Of a stretch of DNA of 64,000 bases, positions 27,201-36,651 are shown piece by piece. The notes beneath the pieces are model-generated. The model did not search any database and was not told the DNA's origin. It worked only from the letters and a program-made list of their open reading frames with translations. Origin of the DNA: Mycobacterium marinum (GTDB lineage: Bacteria > Actinomycetota > Actinomycetes > Mycobacteriales > Mycobacteriaceae); the NCBI RefSeq assembly GCF_003391395.1, contig NZ_CP024190.1, forward strand, positions 4,774,001-4,838,000. Reading direction: 5' to 3'. Positions within the stretch are counted from its first letter, which is position 1; each line of letters opens with the position of its first letter. The translations under genes and the position numbers were made by a program.

Positions 27201-27967
27201 TGGTTGCTCCTGTTGCCGTGGCCAAGCCGCTGCGGGCGTTTGGCGGCTTCTACTCGATGGCGCTCGACACGTTCGTGGCGATGGTCCATCCTCCGTTTGC
27301 GTGGCGCGAATACATTGCGCAGGCCTGGTTTGTGGCGCGGGTGTCACTGCTGCCGACGCTGATGTTGACCATCCCGTACACGGTGTTGTTGACCTTCATC
27401 GAGAACATCCTGTTGACCGAGATCGGTGCCGCGGACTTCTCCGGCACCGGGGCCGCGCTCGGCTCGGTGCGACAGATCGGACCGATTGTGACGGTCTTGG
27501 TGGTCGCCGGGGCCGGCGCTACCGCCATGTGCGCTGATCTGGGAGCCCGAACCATTCGCGAGGAGCTCGACGCACTTCGGGTGATGGGCGTCGACCCGAT
27601 TCAAGCGCTGGTGGTGCCGCGGGTGTTGGCCGCAACCACTGTATCGCTGGCGCTGTCGGCCAGCGTGATTCTGGTCGGACTGTCCGGCGCCTACTTTTTC
27701 TGCGTCTTCATCCAGCACGTCTCACCAGGCGCGTTCGCGGCCGGCCTGACCCTGATCATCGGCACCACCGACGTGGTGATCGCGCTGGTCAAGGCGGCCC
27801 TGTTCGGGCTATCGGCCGGTTTGATCGCCTGCTACAAGGGCATCTCCGTCGGCGGTGGGCCGGCCGGTGTCGGTAACGCTGTGAACGAGACCGTCGTATT
27901 TACATTCATGGCGTTGTTCGCAATCAACATCGTCGCGACTGCGGTGGCGATCAAGGTGACGCTGTGA
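27200..27967 (+). CDS. yrbEA: YrbE-type Mce permease A (MlaE fold)
   Basis: A 255-residue MlaE/YrbE membrane permease, the inner-membrane core of a Mce lipid importer. After PLRAFGGFYSMALDTFV and PPFAWREYIAQAWFVARV come about five membrane helices. The conserved loop ADLGARTIREELDALRVMGVDPI and the end KGISVGGGPAGVGNAVNETVV are present. By eye it is nearest to YrbE3A-type sequences (PPFAWREY, RVMG.(D/N)PIQAL). I use ATG 27200; an open frame further upstream is not family-like. Its stop overlaps the GTG of yrbEB. The ATPase (MceG/Mkl) is normally encoded elsewhere. Confidence 0.93.
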   Translation: MVAPVAVAKPLRAFGGFYSMALDTFVAMVHPPFAWREYIAQAWFVARVSLLPTLMLTIPYTVLLTFIENILLTEIGAADFSGTGAALGSVRQIGPIVTVLVVAGAGATAMCADLGARTIREELDALRVMGVDPIQALVVPRVLAATTVSLALSASVILVGLSGAYFFCVFIQHVSPGAFAAGLTLIIGTTDVVIALVKAALFGLSAGLIACYKGISVGGGPAGVGNAVNETVVFTFMALFAINIVATAVAIKVTL

Positions 27968-28818
27968 CGGCCGTGGCCGCCGGCAGCCGCTGGCGCGGCG
28001 TGCGGCACAAGCTCGACGGCTGGGTCGCGGGATGGAATCAGATCGGGACCCAAACCAAGTTCTTTGGCCGCACGCTGCGCTCCATCCACTACATGCTGAT
28101 CCACTACCGGGTCGAGTTGATCCGGCTCATCGCGCAGATGGGTTTGGGTGCGGGCGCTCTGATGGTCATCGGCGGGACGGTCGCGATCGTCGGCTTCCTC
28201 ACGGTGACCACCGGGGCGTTGGTGGCGGTGCAGGGGTACAGCGATTTCTCCGAACTGGGCGTGGAGGCCCTGACCGGATTCGCTTCGGCCTTTTTCAACG
28301 TCCGGCTGATCGCACCGGCAACCACCGCCATCGCGCTGTCGGCCACCATCGGCGCGGGCGCCACGGCACAGCTCGGCGCCATGCGGATCAACGACGAGAT
28401 CGACGCGCTCGAAGTGATGGGTATCCGCACCATCGCCTTCCTGGCCGCCAGCCGGGTGGTCGCCGGACTGCTGGTGGTGATCCCGTTGTATTGCGTCGGA
28501 GTGCTGGCGTCGTTCTGGGCCGCGCGATTCGGCACGACCGTTCTCTACAGTCAGGCGACCGGTGTCTATGACCACTACTTCAGGACGTTCCTGAACCCCA
28601 CCGACCTGGTCTGGTCGTTCGTGCAATGCATCGCCCTGTCGCTGGTGATCATGCTCGTGCACACCTATTACGGCTATACCGCAAGGGGCGGGCCCGCGGG
28701 AGTGGGCGAGGCCGTCGGGCGCGCGGTGCGCACGTCGCTGATCTTCTCGGCGTTCGTGCTGGTGATGATCTCGCTGGCGGTGTACGGGCAATCCGGCAAT
28801 TTCAACTTGGCGGGATAG
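27964..28818 (+). CDS. yrbEB: YrbE-type Mce permease B (MlaE fold)
   Basis: A 284-residue partner permease with the MlaE-fold core and the conserved MRINDEIDALEVMGIRTIAF loop and GYTARGGPAGVGEAVGRAVR near the C-terminus. It starts with GTG 27964 overlapping the yrbEA stop (GTGA). YrbEA and YrbEB are expected to form the heterodimeric membrane channel that passes lipids delivered by the MceA-F needle to the cytoplasm with MceG hydrolysing ATP. Confidence 0.93.
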   Translation: MTAVAAGSRWRGVRHKLDGWVAGWNQIGTQTKFFGRTLRSIHYMLIHYRVELIRLIAQMGLGAGALMVIGGTVAIVGFLTVTTGALVAVQGYSDFSELGVEALTGFASAFFNVRLIAPATTAIALSATIGAGATAQLGAMRINDEIDALEVMGIRTIAFLAASRVVAGLLVVIPLYCVGVLASFWAARFGTTVLYSQATGVYDHYFRTFLNPTDLVWSFVQCIALSLVIMLVHTYYGYTARGGPAGVGEAVGRAVRTSLIFSAFVLVMISLAVYGQSGNFNLAG

Positions 28819-28822
28819 CACC

Positions 28823-30283
28823 ATGGATGACCGCAAGGAAGGCCTGCACCCCGCGTGGCACACGCTGATCCTGGTGCTGCTCTTCGTTGCGGCGATGTGG
28901 GTGACCTACGCACTTTTCATGGGCTCGCTGCGGTCGGTCGTTCCGGTCACGTTGACGTCCGAGCGCTCCGGCCTGGTGATGGAGACCAACGCCAAGGTCA
29001 AATTGCGCGGCGTGCAGGTCGGGCGGGTCGCTTCGATTGTCGGCGGCGGAAAGGGCGCGACACCGGTGGCCCTCACGCTCGAGATCGATTCCGACCAGAT
29101 CCGCTACATCCCGGCGAATGTCCAAGCCGAGATTCGGGCCACCACCGTGTTCGGCGCCAAGTTCGTCGATTTGGTCTACCCCGAAGACCCCAGCCCGCAA
29201 CGGTTGAAGGCCGGCCAGGTGCTCATGTCGCGCAATGTGACCAGCGAGGCCAACACCGTGTTCCAGAACCTGGTAGCGGTGCTGGATCAGATCGACCCGG
29301 CCAAGCTCAATGCCGCGCTTTCCGCGCTTGCTGAGGGCCTACGCGGTCAAGGTCCGCTCATCGGACAAGCGACCACCGATGCCAACCAGGTCCTGCTCGA
29401 GCTGAATCCGCGCTACGAAACCGTGACCGCCGACCTGCGGGCCGTCAAAGACTTCAACGAAACCTTCAGCGTTGCGGCGCAGGACATCCTGGACACGCTC
29501 AACGCGCTGAGCACGACCAGCACCACCATCACCAGCCACTCCACCCAGTTGGACGCACTGCTGCTGGCCACCATCGGACTCTCCAACACCGGTATCAGCC
29601 TGCTGGCACCCAATCAGGCGAACCTGATCAAAGCCATCAACGCACTCGAGCCCACGACGAACCTGCTCTACAAGTACAGCCCGGAGTACACCTGTCTGTT
29701 GGAGGGCGCAAAGTACTTGCTGGACCACGGGGGCTACGAAGCACCCGGCGGCAATGGGCGGTCACTGGTACTCGATGCGGCCCTGGCGCTCGGCGATGAC
29801 CCCTACCGTTTTCCAGACAACCTGCCCATCATCGGCGCCAAGGGCGGGCCTGGCGGCAAACCGGGCTGCGGCTCGTTGCCGATCGTCGACAACAACTGGC
29901 CGGTGCGCAACCTCGTCACCAACACCGGCTTTGGCACGGGAATGGACTGGCGCCCCAACCCCGGCATCGGATTCCCGGGCTGGGCCAACTACTTCCCGGT
30001 CACCCGCGGAACGCCCGAACCACCGAGCATCCGCAACCTCTTCGGTGGGCCTGCGCCAGGACCGATCCCCTATCCGGGGGCGCCGCCCTACGGCGCGGAG
30101 CTGTACGCGCCAGACGGTACCCCGCTGTGGCCGGGGCTACCGCCGGCGCCGCCACCGGGCGCCCCCAGGGAATCGGGACCCACGCCGGGCTCCGAGCCCT
30201 TCGTGGTCCCCGCGCCCGCGCAGGCACAGCCCACCCCGCTGCCGCCGGCTCCACTGCCACAGGAGGTCGCTCCGTCACCGTGA
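28823..30283 (+). CDS. mceA: MceA-family lipid-transport protein
   Basis: A 486-residue MCE protein. It has one N-terminal helix (about residues 15-35), an MCE/MlaD beta domain (about 40-120: SERSGLVMETNAKVKLRGVQ, GAKFVDLVYP), a long helical region that forms the hexameric tube (about 130-290), and a proline-rich C-terminal tail (last 90 residues). Six such proteins A-F assemble into a periplasm-spanning lipid conduit. It follows yrbEB by 4 bp. Its TGA overlaps the GTG of a 28-codon mini-ORF, so mceA and mceB are linked through that ORF rather than directly. Confidence 0.92.
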   Translation: MDDRKEGLHPAWHTLILVLLFVAAMWVTYALFMGSLRSVVPVTLTSERSGLVMETNAKVKLRGVQVGRVASIVGGGKGATPVALTLEIDSDQIRYIPANVQAEIRATTVFGAKFVDLVYPEDPSPQRLKAGQVLMSRNVTSEANTVFQNLVAVLDQIDPAKLNAALSALAEGLRGQGPLIGQATTDANQVLLELNPRYETVTADLRAVKDFNETFSVAAQDILDTLNALSTTSTTITSHSTQLDALLLATIGLSNTGISLLAPNQANLIKAINALEPTTNLLYKYSPEYTCLLEGAKYLLDHGGYEAPGGNGRSLVLDAALALGDDPYRFPDNLPIIGAKGGPGGKPGCGSLPIVDNNWPVRNLVTNTGFGTGMDWRPNPGIGFPGWANYFPVTRGTPEPPSIRNLFGGPAPGPIPYPGAPPYGAELYAPDGTPLWPGLPPAPPPGAPRESGPTPGSEPFVVPAPAQAQPTPLPPAPLPQEVAPSP

Positions 30284-30366
30284 ACACCTGGTACCGACGT
30301 CCCCTCAGCCGGCCCTCGACCGACCTTTCGGCCGACCGCTGGGCCAACGAAGGTGACCGCGCATGA
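30280..30366 (+). CDS. 28-residue mini-ORF bridging mceA and mceB
   Basis: The GTG at 30280 overlaps the mceA stop (GTGA), has AGGAGG at 30261-30266, and the frame ends in a TGA overlapping the mceB ATG (ATGA at 30363-30366). The product, beginning NTWYRRPLSRPSTD after the start and ending WANEGDRA, is hydrophilic. Both overlaps are the 4-nt type used for coupling throughout this operon, which suggests it is translated. It may be a real micro-protein or only a device that carries ribosomes across the 79-nt gap. Confidence 0.5.
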   Translation: MNTWYRRPLSRPSTDLSADRWANEGDRA

Positions 30367-31394
30367 GAGCCCGGCTCATCCGTGATGCGATCCGACTGGG
30401 CACCTTCTTGCTGGTCTGCTTCTTGGGCGTCATCGGCTTGTTCGCGGTCTTCGGGCAGCTGCGCTTCGGCGAGAAAACCAGCACCTACAAAGCCGAGTTC
30501 AGCAATGTGACCGGACTGGAGCAAAACGACTTCGTGCGCATCGCCGGTGTCGAGGTCGGACAAGTCAAAAAGGTTGCGATTCAGCCCGACACAACGGCGC
30601 TGGTCGAGTTCACGGCCGATAGTTCGGTGGTGCTGACCCAGGGCAGCCGGGCCGTGATCCGCTATGACGACCTGATCGGTGGCCGATACCTGGCACTCGA
30701 GGAAGGCGCCGGCAGCCCCAAACAGCTCAAGCCCGGTGACACGATTCCCATGACACACACCTCGCCCGCCCTGGACTTGGATGCGTTGATTGGCGGGTTC
30801 CGTCCGCTGCTGAAGGCGCTGGATCCCGACCAGGTCAATGCCCTGTCCGGCCAGTTGATTCGGGCGCTGCAGGGCGAAGGCGCGACGATCAACTCGTTTC
30901 TTGCCCAGACCGCCGCGTTGACGACGACGCTGGCCGATCGCGATCAGCTGATCGGGGATGTCATCATCAATCTGAATGTCGTGTTGGGTTCGCTCGGCGA
31001 CCAAAACAAGCAATTCGCCAAAGCGGTCGACGCACTCGCCGAACTCATGGAAGGCCTGCAGGCCCGCAAGGAAGACATCACCAAGGGCGTGGCTTACACC
31101 AATGCCGCCGCCTCGAGCATCGCGGACCTGTTGTCGCAGGCACGCCCGCCACTGGCCAAGACCGTCCAGGAGACGGATCGCGCATCGGCAATTGTCTTGG
31201 CAGACCACGAATACTTCGACAATCTGATCAACACGCTGCCAGATGCCTATCAAGCGCTGTCGCGCCAAGGCATCTACGGTGACTTCTTCAGTTTCTATCT
31301 CTGCGATGTCGTGCTCAAGCTCAACGGCAGGGGTGGCCAGCCGGTGTACGTCAAGGTCGCCGGTCAGCCCACCGGGAGGTGCGCACCGCGGTGA
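30363..31394 (+). CDS. mceB: MceB-family lipid-transport protein
   Basis: A 343-residue MCE protein: N-terminal helix (about residues 12-35), MCE domain with AEFSNVTGLEQNDFVRIAGV and DDLIGGRYLALEEG (about 40-125), and a helical tail. It lacks the long proline-rich extension of MceA, C and D, as is usual for MceB. The ATG overlaps the mini-ORF stop. The protein is a subunit of the MceA-F lipid conduit. Confidence 0.93.
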   Translation: MRARLIRDAIRLGTFLLVCFLGVIGLFAVFGQLRFGEKTSTYKAEFSNVTGLEQNDFVRIAGVEVGQVKKVAIQPDTTALVEFTADSSVVLTQGSRAVIRYDDLIGGRYLALEEGAGSPKQLKPGDTIPMTHTSPALDLDALIGGFRPLLKALDPDQVNALSGQLIRALQGEGATINSFLAQTAALTTTLADRDQLIGDVIINLNVVLGSLGDQNKQFAKAVDALAELMEGLQARKEDITKGVAYTNAAASSIADLLSQARPPLAKTVQETDRASAIVLADHEYFDNLINTLPDAYQALSRQGIYGDFFSFYLCDVVLKLNGRGGQPVYVKVAGQPTGRCAPR

Positions 31395-32707
31395 AATCCT
31401 TCGCTGAACGCAACCAGATCGTCGTCGGTGCAGTGGGATTGGCGATCACCATCGGCATCGTGGTCGGATCGCTGCAGTACGACAAGCTGCCGTTCTTCCA
31501 ATCCGGCAAGCAGTACTCCGCCTACTTCGCTGATGCGGGTGGGCTGACAACCGGCGTGCGCGTGCAAGTTTCGGGATTCCGGGTGGGTGAGGTCTCGTCC
31601 ATCGAGTTGGACGGACCGCGGGTGCTGGTCAAGTTCACTGTCGACAAGCACATCCGCCTCGGCGACCATACCGAGGCGGCGATCAAGACGCGGGGCCTGC
31701 TGGGCACGAAGATGCTCGAGGTCATCTCCCGCGGGGACGGCCAGCTGCAGGGCACGATTCCGCTCGACCGCACCCGGTCGCCGTACCAACTACCCGACGC
31801 GCTGGGTGACCTGGCCACCACGATCAGCGGCCTGAACACCAACCAGCTATCGGACTCGCTGCGGGTACTGGCGGACACCTTTTCCGACACCCCGCCACAA
31901 CTACGCGTCGCGATCGAGGGAGTGGCACGCTTCTCGCAGACCCTCGACGAGCGCGACGCGCAGCTGCGCGGTCTGCTCACCAACGCCAACAAGGCCACGA
32001 CCGTGCTGGCCGAGCGCAGCAACCAAGTCGTCAGCCTGATCGCCAACACCAACGCGCTGCTGGCCGAGCTGACAACCCAACGCGCCGCCCTGGATCACAT
32101 CTCCGGCAACATCGCCGCACTCGGTCAACAACTGCATGGGTTGATCGCAGAGAACGAGGCCACGATGCGACCCGCGCTCGACAAACTCAACGGCGTACTG
32201 ACCATCCTGGACAACCGCAAGGAACGGCTGCAGAAGGCGATCAAACTGCTCGACGACTACACGATGTCGCTGGGTGAATCGGTGTCCTCCGGCCCGTTCT
32301 TCAAGACCTACGTCGCCAACCTGGCGCCGGGACAATTCGTGCAGCCATTCATCGACGCGGCATTCTCCGACCTCGGCCTGGATCCCAATGTGCTGCTCCC
32401 GTCGCAACGCACCGACCCGCCGATCGGCCAGCCGGGCACACCGCCGCTGCCGTTGCCCTTCCCGCGGACGGGCCAAGGCGGCGAACCACATCTGAAGCTT
32501 CCCGACGCGATCACCGGCAACCCCGATGACCCGCGGTATCCCTACCGCGAGCCGCTGCCCGCCCCACCCCCGGGCGGGCCACCACCGGGGCCGCCCGCAC
32601 CGGCGCCTCCCGAGTTGGCTTCCATCCCGCAGCCAACGCCGTCATCGGTATTGGTGCCCGCGCCGGGCGAGGTCTCAGCACCCCAGACCGCGGGGGCCGG
32701 ACGATGA
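31391..32707 (+). CDS. mceC: MceC-family lipid-transport protein
   Basis: A 438-residue MCE protein with an N-terminal helix, MCE domain (DAGGLTTGVRVQVSGFRVGE, KTRGLLGTKMLEVISRG), long alpha-helical region and a proline-rich C-terminal tail (last 100 residues). I start it at GTG 31391, which overlaps the mceB TGA (GTGA) and has GGGAGG 11 nt upstream; an earlier GTG at 31379 sits directly on that ribosome site and is unlikely. Part of the coupled mce operon. Confidence 0.92.
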   Translation: MKSFAERNQIVVGAVGLAITIGIVVGSLQYDKLPFFQSGKQYSAYFADAGGLTTGVRVQVSGFRVGEVSSIELDGPRVLVKFTVDKHIRLGDHTEAAIKTRGLLGTKMLEVISRGDGQLQGTIPLDRTRSPYQLPDALGDLATTISGLNTNQLSDSLRVLADTFSDTPPQLRVAIEGVARFSQTLDERDAQLRGLLTNANKATTVLAERSNQVVSLIANTNALLAELTTQRAALDHISGNIAALGQQLHGLIAENEATMRPALDKLNGVLTILDNRKERLQKAIKLLDDYTMSLGESVSSGPFFKTYVANLAPGQFVQPFIDAAFSDLGLDPNVLLPSQRTDPPIGQPGTPPLPLPFPRTGQGGEPHLKLPDAITGNPDDPRYPYREPLPAPPPGGPPPGPPAPAPPELASIPQPTPSSVLVPAPGEVSAPQTAGAGR

Positions 32708-34050
32708 TCCGGCGCACCAAGACCTGGCTGGCCGTGCTGTTGGTCGGACTATTGGCCGCTGGAGTGGTGGTGCTGCTGCGAACCACCGAAGTGGTCAACC
32801 GCACCAATGTCGTCGCGTACTTCGAGAACAGCAACGGCGTCTTCACCGGGGACGAAGTTCGCATCCTTGGTGTGCCCGTCGGCAAGATCACCTCGATCGA
32901 ACCGCAGCCCGAGTCGGTCAAGGTCTCATTCTGGTACGACAGCAAGTACAAAGTGCCGGCGGACGCGAAAGCCGCGATCCTGTCGCCGACCCTGGTGACC
33001 TCACGCGCGATTCAGCTCACCCCCGCCTACACCGGCGGGCCCGCGATGGCCGACAACGCGGTCATTCCACGCCAACGCACCGCCGTTCCGGTCGAGTGGG
33101 ACGACGTCCGTGCGCAATTGGCGAAGCTGACCAAGGAGTTGCAGCCGACCGAGCCCGGCGGCGTCAGCCCCCTCGGGTCGGTGATCAATACCGCGGCAGA
33201 CAACCTCCGCGGCGAGGGCGCCAACATCCGCGACACCGTGATCAAGTTGTCTCAGGCCTTTTCGGCCCTCGGCGACCACAGCACGGACATCTTCTCTACC
33301 GTGAAGAATCTCGCGATTCTGGTGTCGGCGCTGCAGGACAGCACCAACTTGATGCGCCAGCTGAACCAGAACCTGGCGACGGTGACCGGCCTGCTGGCCA
33401 ACGACCCGAACGAGGTCGCCAACGCCGTGCGCAACCTGGGCGACACGGTCGGTGAGGTGCAGCGATTTGTGGCCGACAATCGCGAAGCCCTGGGCACCAC
33501 ATCGGACAAGCTGGCGGGGGTCAGCCAGGCTTTGAACGATAGCCTCGACGACGTCAAACAGTTCCTGCACGTGGCGCCCAACACCTTGCAGAACTATGTG
33601 AACATCTGGCAGCCGGCCCAGGGCGCGGTGAGTGCCGTGCCGATGCTCAACAACTTCGCCAATCCGATTTCCTTCCTGTGCGGCGCCATTCAGGCCGCAT
33701 CGCGACTGGGCTATGAACAGTCCGCGAAGCTATGCGTGCAATACCTGGCACCGATAATCAAGAACCGTCAGTACAACTTCCTGCCCTTTGGCCAGAACCT
33801 CTTCGTCGGCGCCAGTGCGCGACCCAATGAGCTGACCTACAGCGAAGACTGGCTACGCCCGGATTACATTCCACCGCAAGCCATTCCACCGCAAGCCATT
33901 CCGCCGCAGCAAGCACCGCCGGCCGCGGCGCCTCCGGCGCAAGCACCGCCGCCCGCCGTGGGCCCCCCGCTGCCGGCCGAAGCGCCCGCCACACCCGATC
34001 CGGCTGCCGGCCTTCGCGGGATCATGGTGCCCCAAGGGGTGGGCTCATGA
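32704..34050 (+). CDS. mceD: MceD-family lipid-transport protein
   Basis: A 448-residue MCE protein: N-terminal helix (about residues 8-27), MCE domain (ENSNGVFTGDEVRILGVPVG, PTLVTSRAIQLTP), helical tube region, then a domain with LNNFANPISFLCGAIQA and two cysteines typical of MceD C-terminal parts. The Pro/Ala-rich tail contains three tandem IPPQA-type repeats. The ATG overlaps the mceC stop by 4 nt. Confidence 0.92.
   Translation: MIRRTKTWLAVLLVGLLAAGVVVLLRTTEVVNRTNVVAYFENSNGVFTGDEVRILGVPVGKITSIEPQPESVKVSFWYDSKYKVPADAKAAILSPTLVTSRAIQLTPAYTGGPAMADNAVIPRQRTAVPVEWDDVRAQLAKLTKELQPTEPGGVSPLGSVINTAADNLRGEGANIRDTVIKLSQAFSALGDHSTDIFSTVKNLAILVSALQDSTNLMRQLNQNLATVTGLLANDPNEVANAVRNLGDTVGEVQRFVADNREALGTTSDKLAGVSQALNDSLDDVKQFLHVAPNTLQNYVNIWQPAQGAVSAVPMLNNFANPISFLCGAIQAASRLGYEQSAKLCVQYLAPIIKNRQYNFLPFGQNLFVGASARPNELTYSEDWLRPDYIPPQAIPPQAIPPQQAPPAAAPPAQAPPPAVGPPLPAEAPATPDPAAGLRGIMVPQGVGS
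33868..33912 (+). repeat. 15-bp tandem repeat in the mceD tail
   Basis: ATTCCACCGCAAGCC occurs twice in a row and a third, variant unit follows, encoding IPPQA repeats in the proline-rich C-terminus of MceD. Its copy number may vary between strains. Confidence 0.75.
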
Positions 34051-35192
34051 TGTGGGCCAGGTGGACCACGCGGATACGCATCGCGGCGGGAATCGCCGCC
34101 CTAGCGGTAGCCGTGTCGGGCTGCAGTGGCTGGCGCGGCCTGAACTCGCTTCCGCTGCCAGGTGTTCAGGGCGGCGGACCCGGCTCGTTCACCATCCAGG
34201 CTCAGATGCCCGACGTCGACAACATCGAGCCGAATTCGCGCGTCCGGGTGGGTGACGTCAATGTCGGTACCGTCACCAAGATCGAGCGCCAGGGCTGGCA
34301 TGCGCTGGTCACGATGAAACTCAACGGCAATGTCGAGCTGCCGGCAAATGCCACCGCCACACTCGGTCAGACCAGCTTGCTGGGGTCGCTGCATATCGAG
34401 CTGGCACCGCCCACCGACGTGCCGCCTGAGGGCAACCTACGCGAGGGCTCGTTGATCCCGTTGTCCTCATCGAAGGCATATCCGAGCACCGAACAGGCAC
34501 TCGCCGCAACGGCGATGCTGCTCAATGGCGGCGGGATCGGGGACATCTACGACATCACCGAAGCCCTGAGCACCGCCTTCACCGGACGCGAGAACGACTT
34601 GCGCAGCCTGATCGAGCAGCTCGACGAGGCCATCGGACACCTCGACGACCAAAAAGGCGACATCATCGCCGCTGCCGAGAGCCTGAACAACCTGATGGCT
34701 CAGCTCGCCGCACAAAGGCCGGTACTGGACAAGGCGTTGCGGACGATTCCGGATGCACTCGCCGTGCTCAAGAACGAGCGCGAGAACCTGGCCGATGCAC
34801 TCACCCAGCTGGGCAGGTTCAGCGCGCTGGCCGCCGACTCGGTCAACCAGACCAAGGACGCGCTTGTGCAGGAGCTCAAAGATCTTGGGCCGACGCTGGA
34901 GTCACTGGCCAACGCGGGTCCGGCGCTAACGCGCGCGCTGAGCTTCCTACCCACCTACCCATTTCCCAAGGAGACGCTGACCAACTGGATGCGCGGCGAC
35001 TACGCCAACCTGACCCTCATCATCGATATGACGTTGAGCCGTATCGACGCCGGATTCTTCACCGGAACGCGATGGGAAGGCGACTTGACCGAGCTCGAGC
35101 TGCAGTGGGGCCGCACCATCGGGCAGATGCCCAGCCCCTACACCGTGGGTAACCCGTTGATCGTTCCGTACCGATGGGACCAGGGGCCGTGA
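34047..35192 (+). CDS. mceE: MceE-family lipoprotein
   Basis: A 381-residue MCE lipoprotein (LprK/LprN type). The signal peptide ends in the lipobox AVSGC near residue 26, so the mature protein is anchored by a diacylated cysteine. The MCE domain (MPDVDNIEPNSRVRVGDVNV, TSLLGSLHIELAP) and the long helical region follow. It ends without a proline-rich tail. In the assembled needle MceE sits at the membrane-distal ring. The ATG overlaps the mceD stop. Confidence 0.93.
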   Translation: MMWARWTTRIRIAAGIAALAVAVSGCSGWRGLNSLPLPGVQGGGPGSFTIQAQMPDVDNIEPNSRVRVGDVNVGTVTKIERQGWHALVTMKLNGNVELPANATATLGQTSLLGSLHIELAPPTDVPPEGNLREGSLIPLSSSKAYPSTEQALAATAMLLNGGGIGDIYDITEALSTAFTGRENDLRSLIEQLDEAIGHLDDQKGDIIAAAESLNNLMAQLAAQRPVLDKALRTIPDALAVLKNERENLADALTQLGRFSALAADSVNQTKDALVQELKDLGPTLESLANAGPALTRALSFLPTYPFPKETLTNWMRGDYANLTLIIDMTLSRIDAGFFTGTRWEGDLTELELQWGRTIGQMPSPYTVGNPLIVPYRWDQGP

Positions 35193-35193
35193 C

Positions 35194-36651
35194 ATGCGTC
35201 TGACTCGGCAGATATTCATCCAGATGGCGATCTTCGCCATCGTGGCCACCACCGCGCTGTTGATCATGGTCTTCGGGTACATGCGAGTGCCGGCCATGGT
35301 CGGCATCGGGCAGTACCGCGTGACCGTCGAGCTGCCCGAGGCAGGCGGCCTCTACCCGCGCGGCAACGTCACCTATCGCGGCGTCGAGGTCGGCACCGTC
35401 AAGAGCGTCCACTTGACCAACACGGGTGTGGCCGCGGTCCTGTCGCTGAACTCCGATGTCAAGATTCCCGCCGATGTGGAGGCCGAGGTGCACAGCGTTT
35501 CCTCGGTCGGCGAGCAGTACGTTCAGCTGCTTCCGCGTAGCGGCCAAGGTCCGTCGTTGAAGGACGGCGACGTGATCCCGAGTAGCCGCACCCGCGTTCC
35601 AACCGATATCAACACGATCCTGGACGAAACCAACCGCGGCCTGCAGGCGATCCCCCGCGAGAACCTGAAGACGGTTGTCGACGAGGCGGCCGTCGCCGTC
35701 GGCGGACTGGGGCCCGAGCTTCGGCGGTTGATCACCGGGGGCAGCAAGCTGGCCATCGACGCCCGCGCGAACCTGGACGAGCTGACCCTGTTGATCGACC
35801 AGTCCAAGCCGGTGTTGGACACCCAGACCGACACCGCGGGCGCCATCCGCTCGTGGGCGTCGAATCTGGCCAGCATCACCGACCAGCTGCAGCGCCAGGA
35901 CTCGTCGTTGGCCGGGTTGCTGGATCAGGGTCCCGGGGCAGCCGATGAGGTGCGCGCGCTGTTCAACCGACTACGCCCCACACTGCCGATCGTGCTGGCC
36001 AACCTGGTCAGCGTCGGTGAGGTGGCCGTCGCCTACCACCCGAGTCTCGAGCAACTGCTGGTGCTGTTTCCTCAGGGAACTGCCGTAACGCAGGCCGTCG
36101 GCGTTGCCAAGCGCAACACCATCCAGGACTACAAGGGCGACTATCTGGTCTTCAACCTGAACCTGAACCTGCCGCCGCCGTGCACCACCGGCTTCCTGCC
36201 GGCCCAGCAGCAGCGGGTACCCACCTTCGAGGACTACCCGAACCGTGCGCCGGGTGACCTGTACTGCCGAGTGCCCCAGGATGCGCCTTTCAACGTCCGC
36301 GGCGCACGAAATCTGCCTTGCGTGACCGTGCCAGGAAAGCGCGCGCCGACGGCGAAGCTGTGCGAGAGCAACGAGGTCTACGTGCCGCTCAACGACGGCT
36401 ACAACTGGAAGGGGGATCCGAACTCCACGCTGTCCGGGCAACCGATTCCGCAACTGCCCCCGGAGCCGCCGCTCGAACAGAGCGCCCCGCCGGGTCCGGC
36501 ACCGCCAGCCCCGATTGCCGCCGCCGAGTACGACCCGGCAACCGGCACCTATATGGGCCCCGACGGACACCTGTACACGCAAGCTAATCTGGGCCAGACC
36601 GTCCCAGAGGAGCAAACATGGCAGACGATGTTGCTGCCCCCGAAGAAGTGA
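35194..36651 (+). CDS. mceF: MceF-family lipid-transport protein
   Basis: A 485-residue MCE protein: N-terminal helix (about residues 8-30), MCE domain (ELPEAGGLYPRGNVTYRGVE, VHSVSSVGEQYVQLLP), helical region, and a long C-terminal part with several cysteines (PPPCTTGFLP, LYCRVPQD, NLPCVTVPG, AKLCESNEVYVP) and the terminal AEYDPATGTYMGPDGHLY motif typical of MceF. It starts 1 nt after the mceE stop and its end overlaps the mam gene by 34 nt. Confidence 0.93.
   Translation: MRLTRQIFIQMAIFAIVATTALLIMVFGYMRVPAMVGIGQYRVTVELPEAGGLYPRGNVTYRGVEVGTVKSVHLTNTGVAAVLSLNSDVKIPADVEAEVHSVSSVGEQYVQLLPRSGQGPSLKDGDVIPSSRTRVPTDINTILDETNRGLQAIPRENLKTVVDEAAVAVGGLGPELRRLITGGSKLAIDARANLDELTLLIDQSKPVLDTQTDTAGAIRSWASNLASITDQLQRQDSSLAGLLDQGPGAADEVRALFNRLRPTLPIVLANLVSVGEVAVAYHPSLEQLLVLFPQGTAVTQAVGVAKRNTIQDYKGDYLVFNLNLNLPPPCTTGFLPAQQQRVPTFEDYPNRAPGDLYCRVPQDAPFNVRGARNLPCVTVPGKRAPTAKLCESNEVYVPLNDGYNWKGDPNSTLSGQPIPQLPPEPPLEQSAPPGPAPPAPIAAAEYDPATGTYMGPDGHLYTQANLGQTVPEEQTWQTMLLPPKK

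Noticed and set aside
27832..28863. 343-codon minus-strand frame over yrbEB
   Set aside because: Antisense of a clear MlaE-fold permease; the product is His/Arg-rich with no domain.
30000..31268. 422-codon minus-strand frame across mceA/mceB
   Set aside because: Shadow of the mce genes; no ribosome site or family sequence.
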